Positions 43,732 through 52,599 of a stretch of DNA of 64,000 bases are shown in pieces; the first letter of the stretch is position 1; the number at the start of each line of letters is the position of its first letter. The stretch is from Nonomuraea sp. PA05. Lineage in GTDB: Bacteria > Actinomycetota > Actinomycetes > Streptosporangiales > Streptosporangiaceae. A program made the translations under genes and the position numbers. Under the pieces are notes generated by a model. The model was not told the DNA's origin and did not search any database. It saw only the letters and a program-made list of their open reading frames with translations. The stretch lies in contig NZ_VSEY01000008.1 of NCBI RefSeq assembly GCF_008086045.1, positions 248,001 to 312,000 on the forward strand, written 5' to 3'.

Positions 43732-45165
43732 TTGACCACCCGTCTGCAGAACTTCATCAACGGTGAGTTCGTGGACGCCAAGAGCGGCCGATACTCCGAC
43801 ATCATCGATCCGTGCACGGGCGAGGCTTATGTCCAGGCTCCCGTCTCGGGTCTGGAGGACATCGACGCCGCCTTCGCCGCCGCGGCCGCCGCTTTCGAGT
43901 CGTGGGGCAGGACCACCCCGGGCGAGCGGGCGAACCTGCTGCTCAAGGTCGCCGACGCCATCGACGCCAGGGCCGATGAGATCAACGAGGCCGAGTGCCG
44001 CAACACCGGCAAGCCCCGCGCCCGCATGGCCGAGGACGAGACGCCGATCGCCGCCGACCACTTCCGCTTCTTCGCGGGCGCCGCGCGCACGCTGGAGGGC
44101 CCGACGGCGGGTGAGTTCCTGGCCGAGCACACCAGCGTCATCAGGCACGAGCCGATCGGCGTGGTCGGCCAGGTGACGCCGTGGAACTACCCGATGATGA
44201 TGGCGGTCTGGAAGATCGCCCCGGCGCTGGCGGCCGGCAACACGATCGTGCTCAAGCCGTCCGACACGACCCCGGTCTCCACGCTGAAGCTGGCCGAGAT
44301 CCTCGGCGAGGTGCTGCCGCCCGGCGTCTTCAACGTCGTCACCGGCGACCGCGAGAGCGGCGCCCTGGTCGTCGGCCACCCGACCGCCGCCATGGTGGCG
44401 ATCACCGGCTCGGTCGGCGCGGGCATGTCGGTGGCCAAGAGCGCCGCCGACGACCTCAAGCGCGTGCACCTGGAGCTCGGCGGCAAGGCGCCCGTCGTGG
44501 TCTTCGAGGACGTCAAGGACCTGCGCAGGGCCGCCGCCGACATCGCCACCGCCGGCCTCTACAACGCCGGCCAGGACTGCACGGCCGCCTGCCGGGTGCT
44601 CGTGCACGAGAGCGTGCACGACGAGTTCGTGGCCGCGCTGACCGAGGCCGCCGCCGGCACCGTCACCGGCGACCTCGACAACGCGGACGCCCTGTACGGG
44701 CCGCTCAACAACGAGAACCAGCTCGCCAAGGTGCAGGGCTTCATCGAGCGCGTCCCCGCGCACGCCAAGGTCCTCACGGGCGGCCACCGCGTCGGCGACA
44801 AGGGCTACTTCTTCGCCCCGACGATCGTGGACGGGCTGCGCCAGGACGACGAGATGGTGCAGAACGAGGTCTTCGGTCCCGTGATCACCGTTCAGACGTT
44901 CACCGACGAGGCCGACGCCCTGGCCAAGGCCAACGACGTCAGGTACGGCCTGAGTGGCTCGGTCTGGACGTCCGACCACGGCCGCGCCATGCGCATGTCG
45001 AACCGGCTCGACTTCGGCGTGGTCTGGGTCAACACGCACATCCCGTTCGTCTCGGAGATGCCGCACGGCGGCTTCAAGCACTCGGGCTACGGCAAGGATC
45101 TGTCGGTGTTCGGTCTGCACGACTACACCAGGGTCAAGCACGTCATGCACTACATCGGCGAATAG
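43732..45165 (+). CDS. Gamma-aminobutyraldehyde dehydrogenase
   Basis: 477 aa from TTG 43732, with GAGGAGG (43716-43722) upstream. NAD-dependent aldehyde dehydrogenase fold: TPWNYPMMMAVWKIAPALAAGN, LELGGKAPVVV with catalytic Glu, and catalytic Cys in NAGQDCTA. Converts 4-aminobutyraldehyde to GABA, matching the putrescine transporter genes downstream. First gene of the polyamine operon; PotA starts 21 bp later. Confidence 0.9.
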   Translation: MTTRLQNFINGEFVDAKSGRYSDIIDPCTGEAYVQAPVSGLEDIDAAFAAAAAAFESWGRTTPGERANLLLKVADAIDARADEINEAECRNTGKPRARMAEDETPIAADHFRFFAGAARTLEGPTAGEFLAEHTSVIRHEPIGVVGQVTPWNYPMMMAVWKIAPALAAGNTIVLKPSDTTPVSTLKLAEILGEVLPPGVFNVVTGDRESGALVVGHPTAAMVAITGSVGAGMSVAKSAADDLKRVHLELGGKAPVVVFEDVKDLRRAAADIATAGLYNAGQDCTAACRVLVHESVHDEFVAALTEAAAGTVTGDLDNADALYGPLNNENQLAKVQGFIERVPAHAKVLTGGHRVGDKGYFFAPTIVDGLRQDDEMVQNEVFGPVITVQTFTDEADALAKANDVRYGLSGSVWTSDHGRAMRMSNRLDFGVVWVNTHIPFVSEMPHGGFKHSGYGKDLSVFGLHDYTRVKHVMHYIGE

Positions 45166-45186
45166 CGGCAAGGAACGAACCTGGAA

Positions 45187-46254
45187 ATGACCGGGCTGAG
45201 TGCGATCGAGCTTGCGGACGTCGTCAAGGAGTACCACTCGCATGGCGAGGTCGTCCAGGCAGTCAAGGGCGTGACGCTGGGCATCGAGGAGGGGGAGTTC
45301 TTCTCCCTCCTCGGCCCCTCCGGCTGTGGCAAGACCACCACCATGAGGATGATCGCGGGCTTCGAGGCGCCCTCGAAGGGCCTGGTGAAGCTGTACGGCC
45401 AGGACGTCACGAACGTCCCGCCGAACAAGCGCGACGTCAACATGGTCTTCCAGTCCTACGCGCTCTTCCCGCACATGAGCGTCTGGGACAACGTGGCGTT
45501 CGGCCTCAAGCAGCGCAGGACGCCGAAGGCGGAGATCGACCAGCGGGTCGGCGAGATGCTGGAGATCGTCGACCTCGCCGACCGGGGCAAGCGCATGCCG
45601 CGCCAGCTCTCCGGCGGCCAGCAGCAGCGCGTGGCGCTGGCCAGGGCCCTGGTCAACCGGCCGCGCGCGCTGCTGCTCGACGAGCCGCTCGGCGCGCTCG
45701 ACCTGAAGCTGCGCCAGGCCATGCAGATCGAGCTCAAGCGCATCCAGCGCGAGGTCGGCATCACGTTCGTGTACGTCACGCACGACCAGAGCGAGGCGCT
45801 GACGATGAGCGACCGCATCGCCGTCATGAACGACGGCGCGGTCGAGCAGCTCGCCGGGCCGCGCGAAATCTACGAGCGGCCGGCCACGGCCTTCGTGGCC
45901 GGCTTCATCGGCACCTCCAACCTGCTCACCGGCGCCGCGACCGGCGGTGTGCTGCAGGTCGGCGGCGGCCGGGTGCTGGTGCCCGGCGCCGACGGCGAGG
46001 TGACGGTGACCGTGCGGCCCGAGAAGATCACCATCGGCACGGACGAGCCTGCGCAGGGGCTCAGCGCCGTGAAGGGCACCGTGGCCGAAGTGGTGTATCT
46101 CGGCACGTATAACAGCTATGCGGTGAGTCTCGCTGACGGGGCCGAGATCACCGTGTTCCAGCAGAATGTGCACGACGCCACGGCGACGGCGGAGCGGGGC
46201 GACTCCGTCTGGCTGTCGTGGCAGGCGCAGCACTCGTACGTGATTGGAAGATGA
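45187..46254 (+). CDS. potA: Spermidine/putrescine ABC transporter ATPase PotA
   Basis: 355 aa. Walker A GPSGCGKT, signature [15 protein letters not shown], Walker [16 protein letters not shown], switch [15 protein letters not shown], and a C-terminal OB-like domain. Supplies ATP hydrolysis for PotBC. 9 bp before PotD. Confidence 0.92.
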   Translation: MTGLSAIELADVVKEYHSHGEVVQAVKGVTLGIEEGEFFSLLGPSGCGKTTTMRMIAGFEAPSKGLVKLYGQDVTNVPPNKRDVNMVFQSYALFPHMSVWDNVAFGLKQRRTPKAEIDQRVGEMLEIVDLADRGKRMPRQLSGGQQQRVALARALVNRPRALLLDEPLGALDLKLRQAMQIELKRIQREVGITFVYVTHDQSEALTMSDRIAVMNDGAVEQLAGPREIYERPATAFVAGFIGTSNLLTGAATGGVLQVGGGRVLVPGADGEVTVTVRPEKITIGTDEPAQGLSAVKGTVAEVVYLGTYNSYAVSLADGAEITVFQQNVHDATATAERGDSVWLSWQAQHSYVIGR

Positions 46255-46263
46255 CAGCACCTC

Positions 46264-47481
46264 ATGAACCCCCTCCTCCTGCGTGGAATGACGCAGCCCC
46301 GCACCCGTCGTGACGTCTTCAGGCTGGCCGGCGCCTCCGCCGCCGGCCTCGCCCTGGCCGCCTGTGGCGTGCAGGGCCAGAAGGCGGCGCCGCCCAAGGC
46401 CGACGCCGTCGCCGACTACTGGGCGAGCCAGAAGAAGAACGGCAAGGTCGTCTTCGCCAACTGGCCCGAGTACATGCCCGAGGACAAGGGCCCGCTGGAG
46501 AAGTTCAAGCAGGACACCGGCATCACGTACGAATACAAGGAGGTCATCCAGGAGAACGCCGAGTTCTTCGGCAAGGCCGACCCCGTGCTGCGCGCCGGTC
46601 AGTCGCTGGGCTACGACATCGTCGTCATGACGAACGGCATCCAGCTCCAGCACATGATCGAGCTGGGCTACGTGGTGCCGCTCGACCACACCAAGCTGCC
46701 GAACTTCCAGGCCAACGCAGGGCAGAAGTACAAGGAGCGCTCCTACGACCCGGGGAACAAGTACACGGTGCCCTACACCTCGGGTGTGACGGGCATCGCG
46801 TACAACACCGAGTTCGTCAAGGAGGAGATCACCAGCATCGAGTCGCTGTTCGACCCGAAGTACAAGGGGCGGGTCGGCATGATGGCCGACGCCCAGGAGA
46901 TCGCCAACTTCGGCATGATCGCGCTGGGCATCGCCCCGGAGAAGTCGACCGAGGCCGACTGGCGCAAGGCCGGAGAGAAGCTCAAGGCCCAGAGCGACGC
47001 CGGAATCGTGCGGAAATATTATGATCAGTCGTATATCGACGCGGTGTCGAAGGGCGACGTCTGGCTGACCATGGCCTGGTCGGGCGACGTGTTCCAGCGG
47101 CAGCTCGCCGGCGAGCCGGTGAAGTTCGTGGTGCCCGCCGAGGGCGGCACGATCTGGACCGACAACATGCTCATCCCCAAGGGCGCGGCCAACCCGGTGG
47201 ACGCCCTCATGCTGATGGACTACCTCTACCAGCCGGCCGTGGCCGCCGAGCTGGACGAGTACATCCAGTACGTCACGCCGGTCCCCGCCGTGGAGGAGCT
47301 GCTGCGGGAGAAGGCCAAGACGGCGAAGGGCGAGGACAAGAAGGCCCTGGAGGACATGGTCAGCAGCCCGCTCATGTTCCCGTCCGAGGCCGACTACGCC
47401 AAGCTGCACAACTACACCCAGCTCACCACCCAGCAGGAGCAGGTGTTCAACCCGATCTTCCAGTCCATCACCCAGGCCTAG
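46264..47481 (+). CDS. potD: Polyamine ABC transporter substrate-binding protein PotD (Tat-type lipoprotein)
   Basis: 405 aa from ATG 46264. The signal region has a twin-arginine motif (RRDVFRLAGASA) followed by a lipobox LAAC, suggesting export folded through Tat and lipid anchoring. The PotD-type fold shows KVVFANWPEYM, GYDIVVMTNGIQLQHMIELG, VPYTSGVTGIAYN. Acidic residues for diamine binding are probable but cannot be placed by eye. Confidence 0.9.
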   Translation: MNPLLLRGMTQPRTRRDVFRLAGASAAGLALAACGVQGQKAAPPKADAVADYWASQKKNGKVVFANWPEYMPEDKGPLEKFKQDTGITYEYKEVIQENAEFFGKADPVLRAGQSLGYDIVVMTNGIQLQHMIELGYVVPLDHTKLPNFQANAGQKYKERSYDPGNKYTVPYTSGVTGIAYNTEFVKEEITSIESLFDPKYKGRVGMMADAQEIANFGMIALGIAPEKSTEADWRKAGEKLKAQSDAGIVRKYYDQSYIDAVSKGDVWLTMAWSGDVFQRQLAGEPVKFVVPAEGGTIWTDNMLIPKGAANPVDALMLMDYLYQPAVAAELDEYIQYVTPVPAVEELLREKAKTAKGEDKKALEDMVSSPLMFPSEADYAKLHNYTQLTTQQEQVFNPIFQSITQA

Positions 47482-47483
47482 CG

Positions 47484-48335
47484 ATGCGGCGGCTCACCCC
47501 CTACCTGCTCGCCCTGCCGAGCTGGATGTGGCTGGCGATCTTCCTGGTCGTGCCCATGGTCGCGATGGCGTCGGTGTCGCTGCAGACCGGCAACGCCATC
47601 GACGGCTTCGCGATGACGTTCAGCTTCTCCAACTACACCGACGCGATCGGCCGCTACAGCACCCAGCTCGTCCGTTCGCTGGTGTACGGCGGGCTCGCCA
47701 CCGTGGCCATGCTGGTGATCGGGTACCCGGTGGCGTACTTCATCGCCTTCAAGGCCGGCGCGCGCAAGTCGACGTACCTGTTCCTGCTGCTGCTGCCGTT
47801 CTTCGTCTCGTTCGTGCTGCGCACGATCTCGTGGAACTTCCTGCTGTCGGACAACGGCATCCTGTTCGGCACGCTGAAGGGCTGGGGGCTGCTGCCCGAC
47901 GACTTCCACGTGCTGGCCACGGGGTTCGCGGTGATCGCGGGGCTGACGTACAACTTCCTGCCGTTCATGATCCTGCCGATCTACGTGGCGCTGGAGCGGG
48001 TGGACCCGCGGGTGGTGGAGGCGGCGCAGGACCTGTACGCGACGCGGGCGGCGGCCTTCCGCAGGGTGGTGCTGCCGCTGTCGCTGCCGGGGGTGTTCGC
48101 CGGGGTGCTGATGACGTTCGTGCCGGCCACGGCCGACCCGATCAACGCCGCCGTCCTCGGCGGCACGTCCACCACGATGATCGGCAACATCATCCAGACC
48201 GAGTACCTGACGAACCTCGACTACCCGACCGCCTCGGCGCTGTCGTTCACGCTGATGGCGGTGCTGCTGGTCGGGATCTTCATCTACGCCCGCGCCCTCG
48301 GGACGGAGAACGTGCTGGAGGCGGCGGCCCGATGA
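47484..48335 (+). CDS. potB: Polyamine ABC permease PotB
   Basis: 283 aa, six TM helices starting MRRLTPYLLALPSWMW. EAA loop region VEAAQDLYATRAAAFRRVVLPLSLPGVFAG. Starts 2 bp after the PotD stop and overlaps PotC by ATGA. Confidence 0.92.
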   Translation: MRRLTPYLLALPSWMWLAIFLVVPMVAMASVSLQTGNAIDGFAMTFSFSNYTDAIGRYSTQLVRSLVYGGLATVAMLVIGYPVAYFIAFKAGARKSTYLFLLLLPFFVSFVLRTISWNFLLSDNGILFGTLKGWGLLPDDFHVLATGFAVIAGLTYNFLPFMILPIYVALERVDPRVVEAAQDLYATRAAAFRRVVLPLSLPGVFAGVLMTFVPATADPINAAVLGGTSTTMIGNIIQTEYLTNLDYPTASALSFTLMAVLLVGIFIYARALGTENVLEAAAR

Positions 48336-49117
48336 GAGGCACCAGGACCGGCGACCGGCTGCTGCACATCTACACGTGGCTGATCATCGTCTGGCTGTCG
48401 TCGCCGATCGCCGTGATGATCCTGTTCGGGTTCAACGACAAGAAGAGCAAGTCCAACACCACCTGGCAGGGGTTCACCCTGCGCTGGTACACCGAGCTGT
48501 TCGACATCTCCGACCTGACCGTCGCGCTGCGCAACTCGCTGGTGATCGCCGTGGTCAGCACGATCATCACGGTCGTGATCGGCACCATGCTGGGGCTGGC
48601 GCTCGGCAGGCACCGTTTCCGCGGCCAGGGCGCGACGAACTTCCTGGTCTTCGCCGCCATCTCCACGCCCGAGCTGGTCATGGGGGCCTCGCTGCTGTCG
48701 CTGTTCGTCTCGGGGAACGTGCCGCGCGACGCCAACACGATCATCATCTCGCACGTGCTGTTCTCGCTGTCGTTCGTGGTGGTCACGGTGCGGGCGCGGG
48801 TTGTCACGCTGGACCCTTCGCTGGAGGAGGCGGCCAGGGACCTGGGGGCGACGCCCTGGGGCACGTTCCGGCAGGTGACGCTGCCGGCGATCATGCCGGG
48901 TGTGCTGGCGGGCGGGATGCTCGCCTTCGCGCTGTCCATCGACGACTACGTGGTGACCAGCTTCGTCAACGGCTCGACCGTGACCTTCCCGCTGTGGATC
49001 GTCGGCGCGGTCAAGACCGGCATCCCGCCGCAGGTCAACGTCATGGGTACGCTGATCTTCTGCATCGGGGTGCTCATCGCGATCGGCAACGCGGTCGCGG
49101 CGCGCCGCCGTAGCTGA
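48332..49117 (+). CDS. potC: Polyamine ABC permease PotC
   Basis: 261 aa, six TM helices; EAA loop LEEAARDLGATPWGTFRQVTLP. Final gene of the ALDH-PotADBC unit; a strong terminator follows 17 bp after the stop. Confidence 0.92.
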   Translation: MRGTRTGDRLLHIYTWLIIVWLSSPIAVMILFGFNDKKSKSNTTWQGFTLRWYTELFDISDLTVALRNSLVIAVVSTIITVVIGTMLGLALGRHRFRGQGATNFLVFAAISTPELVMGASLLSLFVSGNVPRDANTIIISHVLFSLSFVVVTVRARVVTLDPSLEEAARDLGATPWGTFRQVTLPAIMPGVLAGGMLAFALSIDDYVVTSFVNGSTVTFPLWIVGAVKTGIPPQVNVMGTLIFCIGVLIAIGNAVAARRRS

Positions 49118-49134
49118 GAGCATTCTTCCGGATT

Positions 49135-49160
49135 CCCCTCCGCAGGTCGCGGAGGGGTTT
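49135..49160 (+). terminator. Intrinsic terminator after potC
   Basis: CCCCTCCGC-AGGTC-GCGGAGGGG, a perfect 9-bp stem with 5-nt loop followed by TTT. The clearest terminator in the window; it ends the polyamine operon. Confidence 0.85.
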
Positions 49161-49270
49161 CACCTTGGCCAAGAACAGGGAGGCGAGATCGGATTCCGGC
49201 GGGGGGAACCCGCGCGTGATCACCTATTTGGTCCCGCAATCTTCATAAAACTCAGACTTTCGTAAGGGAA

Positions 49271-50674
49271 GTGGGATTTGTGGATCCGCTGAAGGCGCTG
49301 GCTGACGCGGAGCGCAAGCCGTACTGGCTGGACAGCCCGGCCAGACCCGAGCCGCAGCCGCGGCTCTTCGGACACACCACCGCCGACCTGGTCGTGGTCG
49401 GCGGCGGCTTCTCAGGGCTGTGGACGGCCCTGATGGCCAAGGAACGCGACCCCTCGCTGGACGTCGTCCTGCTGGAGGGCCGCAGGATCGGCTGGGCGGC
49501 CACCGGCCGCAACGGCGGCTTCTGCATGGCGACCCTCACCCACGGCCTGGCCAACGGGCTGGAGCGGTGGCCGGAGGAGATCGACCGGCTCGAACGCATG
49601 GGCGTCGAGAACCTCGACGAGATCGAACGCACGCTGGAGCGCTACGGCGTCGACTGCTCGTTCGAGCGCACCGGCGAGCTGCACGTCGCCACCGAGGAGT
49701 GGCAGCTCGACGGGCTCAACGAACACCTCGACCTGATCTCCGACCTCGGCCTCGGCTACCTGCCGCTCGACCAGGGTCAGGTGCGGGCCGAGGTGAACTC
49801 GCCGACCTACCTCGGCGGGCTGTGGGAGCGCAGCGGCTGCGCCATGCTCGACCCGGCGCGGCTGGCGTGGGGGCTGCGGGAGGCGTGCCTGCGGCTCGGC
49901 GTACGCGTCCACGAGCGCACCCCCGTCCGCTCGCTGAGCGACGACGGCACGACGATGACCCTGCGCACGCCGCACGGCTCGGTGGGCGCGCGGCACGTGG
50001 CGCTGGGCACCGGGGTGTTCCCGCCGCTGCTGCGGCGGCTCAAGCACTTCGTCGTCCCGGTGTACGACTACGTGCTGATGACCGAGCCCCTGACCGAGGC
50101 CCAGCTCGGCGAGGTGGGCTGGCGCAACAGGCAGGGCGTCGGCGACTCGGGCAACCAGTTCCACTACTACCGGCTGACCGACGACAACCGCATCCTGTGG
50201 GGCGGCTACGACGCCGTCTACTACAACGGCGGCCTGGTCAAGCCGGAGTACGACCAGCGCGACGAGACGTTCGTCAAGCTCGCGCAGCACTTCTACGACA
50301 CCTTCCCGCAGCTCGACGGCGTGCGCTTCACCCACAGGTGGGGCGGCGTGATCGACACGTGCAGCCGGTTCAGCGCCTTCTACGGGCAGGCGCACGGCGG
50401 GCGGCTCGTCTACGCCGCCGGCTACACCGGCATGGGCGTCGGCGCCACCCGCTTCGGCGCGAACGTCATGCTCGACCTGCTGTCGGGCAAGCCCACCGAC
50501 CGCACCGAGCTGCGGATGGTCAAGGAGAAGCCGGTCCCGTTCCCGCCCGAGCCGGTGCGGTCGGGGGTGATCCAGTTCACCCGCTGGTCGATCGCGCAGG
50601 CCGACCAGCACCAGGGCAGGCGCAACCTGTGGCTGCGCGCGCTCGACCGGATGGGGCTCGGGTTCGACTCGTAG
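49271..50674 (+). CDS. FAD-dependent amine oxidoreductase, PuuB-like
   Basis: 467 aa from GTG 49271; GTG 49280 is an alternative. N-terminal FAD-binding GGGFSGLWTAL and the PuuB-type segment WAATGRNGGFCMA; C-terminal GYTGMGVGATRFGANVMLDLL closes the FAD site. It oxidises an amine, probably putrescine or gamma-glutamylputrescine, to the aldehyde used by the ALDH of the operon upstream. An AT-rich stretch just before the gene suggests its own promoter. Confidence 0.85.
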   Translation: MGFVDPLKALADAERKPYWLDSPARPEPQPRLFGHTTADLVVVGGGFSGLWTALMAKERDPSLDVVLLEGRRIGWAATGRNGGFCMATLTHGLANGLERWPEEIDRLERMGVENLDEIERTLERYGVDCSFERTGELHVATEEWQLDGLNEHLDLISDLGLGYLPLDQGQVRAEVNSPTYLGGLWERSGCAMLDPARLAWGLREACLRLGVRVHERTPVRSLSDDGTTMTLRTPHGSVGARHVALGTGVFPPLLRRLKHFVVPVYDYVLMTEPLTEAQLGEVGWRNRQGVGDSGNQFHYYRLTDDNRILWGGYDAVYYNGGLVKPEYDQRDETFVKLAQHFYDTFPQLDGVRFTHRWGGVIDTCSRFSAFYGQAHGGRLVYAAGYTGMGVGATRFGANVMLDLLSGKPTDRTELRMVKEKPVPFPPEPVRSGVIQFTRWSIAQADQHQGRRNLWLRALDRMGLGFDS

Positions 50675-50689
50675 CGCACACTTGTGCGT

Positions 50690-51547
50690 ATGAGAGTGGA
50701 ATTCGTGGCGGACGGTCTCACGCTGGCCGGCGACCTCCGGGTGCCGGACGGCGTGGGGCCGTGGCCGGGGCTGGTGTTCACGGGGCCGTTCACGGGCGTG
50801 CGCGACCAGGTCACAGGGCTGTACGCGGCGCGGCTGGCCGAGCGGGGTTACGCCACGCTGGCCTTCGACCACCGCAACTGGGGCGAGTCGGAAGGGCGGC
50901 CGCGCCGCCACGAGGACCCGCAGGGCAAGCTGCACGACCTGCGGGCCGCGGTGTCGTTCCTGCGATCGCGGCCCGAGGTGGACCGGGAGCGGATCGGCGC
51001 GGTCGGGGTCTGCCTCGGCGGCGGGTACGCGCTGAAGTTCGCCGCCTTCGACCCCCGCGTGAAGGTGTTCGCCGGGATCGCCGGGGCCTACAACAACCCC
51101 TACGCGATGCGCGGCGCCGACCTGGCGCCCTACCTGGACGTGCTGGAGCGGCAGGACCTGGGCGGGCCCGTCGAGTACCTGCCCGCCGTCGCCGAGCACG
51201 GCGAGGCCGCGATGCCCGGCGACGAGCCGTACGCGTACTACGGGACCGAGCGCGGTGCCTCGCCGCTCTGGTCGAACGAGGTCACCAGGGCCGGCGTGCT
51301 GGAGCTGCTCACCATGGACAACATGACCGGCAGCGACTTCCTGTCGCCCAAGCCCGGGCTGATCGTGCACGGCGTGGTCGACCGGTTCTGCGCGCCCGAG
51401 GGGGCGGAGGAGGTGTTCAAGCGGCTCGACCAGCCAAAGCGGATCGTCTGGGTGGACGCCAAGCAGCACATCGACCTCTACGACCGCGAGCCGTACGTGA
51501 CGCAGGCCGTGGACGCCACCGCTGATTTCCTGGGCGAACACCTCTGA
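50690..51547 (+). CDS. Dienelactone-hydrolase-like alpha/beta hydrolase
   Basis: 285 aa from ATG 50690 (GTG 50684 in frame). The nucleophile motif is GVCLGGGYALKF, with Cys in place of Ser, as in dienelactone hydrolases. VTGLYAARLAERGYATLAFDHRNWGESEG and a C-terminal DxxxH pair complete the fold. Cytoplasmic. 15 bp after the flavoprotein, so probably co-transcribed. The substrate is unknown; a lactone or lactam product of amine oxidation is possible. Confidence 0.78.
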   Translation: MRVEFVADGLTLAGDLRVPDGVGPWPGLVFTGPFTGVRDQVTGLYAARLAERGYATLAFDHRNWGESEGRPRRHEDPQGKLHDLRAAVSFLRSRPEVDRERIGAVGVCLGGGYALKFAAFDPRVKVFAGIAGAYNNPYAMRGADLAPYLDVLERQDLGGPVEYLPAVAEHGEAAMPGDEPYAYYGTERGASPLWSNEVTRAGVLELLTMDNMTGSDFLSPKPGLIVHGVVDRFCAPEGAEEVFKRLDQPKRIVWVDAKQHIDLYDREPYVTQAVDATADFLGEHL

Positions 51548-51663
51548 GGCGCTGGGCAAGGTGGTGCTGAAGGTCTCGCCAGGAAACCGCCTGGCGTGAT
51601 GGGGCGGGCCGCCTGGCCGGGCATCATGCGTACGACCCCCGACGAGATCACGGGGGTTCGTGC

Positions 51664-52572
51664 GTGCGTGGGAAGTGGATGGCGTGGCTGGGGCTGGCGG
51701 TCGCGGCCGGCTGCGGGGCCGGCAAGGCGCCGGTCGTGCCCGCCGCGGTGGAGGTGCCGGTCAAGGTAGCGCGATGCGTCCTGAAATATCGTGACAACCG
51801 GGCGGCCGGCGTCGCCCGGGCGCGGCTCGAACGCGACCTCGCCGCCTACGTCCGCGACCGGCCGGGACGGATCGTCTACGGCGCGCAGGACCTCGTCACC
51901 GGCGTCCGGCTGGGGCAGGGCGAGCACGAGCACGACATGATCACCGCCAGCGGGGCCAAGGTGGACATCCTCGCCGCGCTGCTGTCCCGCCGCGACTCCC
52001 GCCTCGACCAGGGAGAACGCGACCTGGCCTCCCGCATGATCCGCGAGAGCGACAACAGCGCCGCCGACGCGCTGTGGTCGCGGGTCGGCGGCGGCGGGGC
52101 CATGAGCGACTTCTACGCCAGGATCGGGCTCAAGGAGACCACACCAGGGCCCAGCAAGTACTGGGGCGGCACCAACACCAGCCCCGCCGACCGCATCCGC
52201 CTGCTCAAGGTGCTGATCAGGGGCGGCAAGGGGCTGAGCGCCGCCGACCGGGGGATGGTGCTCGGGCTGATGGAACGGGTGCAGAAGGACCAGGCGTGGG
52301 GCGTCAGCGCCGCCGCCAGGCCCGGTGACCGGGTGGCGCTCAAGAACGGGTGGACGCCCCGGCCGTTCATCCACAACACGTGGGCGGTGACCAGCTACGG
52401 GAGGGTCGTCGGGCCGGGGCGGGACCTGCTGCTGTCCGTGCAGACCGACCGGCAGCCGGGGGAGGGGACGGGCATCCAGACCATCGAGGGCATCGCCCGG
52501 ATGATCGGCCACCGGCTGGACGGCCTGTCCCCGACGACCACCCGCCCCTGCCCGACGAACCCCATCGCCTGA
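51664..52572 (+). CDS. Class-A-beta-lactamase-like serine hydrolase lipoprotein
   Basis: 302 aa from GTG 51664. Lipobox AAGC (Cys about residue 17) predicts membrane anchoring. Penicillin-recognising motifs are present in order: SGAK (S-x-x-K) within MITASGAKVDIL, SDN within RESDNSAADAL, and KNG in place of KTG. The spacing fits class A enzymes, but the divergent third motif makes real beta-lactamase activity uncertain; a PBP-like or peptidase role is possible. Confidence 0.78.
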   Translation: MRGKWMAWLGLAVAAGCGAGKAPVVPAAVEVPVKVARCVLKYRDNRAAGVARARLERDLAAYVRDRPGRIVYGAQDLVTGVRLGQGEHEHDMITASGAKVDILAALLSRRDSRLDQGERDLASRMIRESDNSAADALWSRVGGGGAMSDFYARIGLKETTPGPSKYWGGTNTSPADRIRLLKVLIRGGKGLSAADRGMVLGLMERVQKDQAWGVSAAARPGDRVALKNGWTPRPFIHNTWAVTSYGRVVGPGRDLLLSVQTDRQPGEGTGIQTIEGIARMIGHRLDGLSPTTTRPCPTNPIA

Positions 52573-52599
52573 GCCCGGCCAGGCCTGAGCCGAGGGCGG

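Noticed and set aside
43726-47409. A 1227-residue left-going frame opposite the polyamine operon
   Set aside because: Composition is that of a complementary-strand shadow (Asp/His/Arg/Val/Leu-rich), with no motif, opposite genes with full domain evidence.
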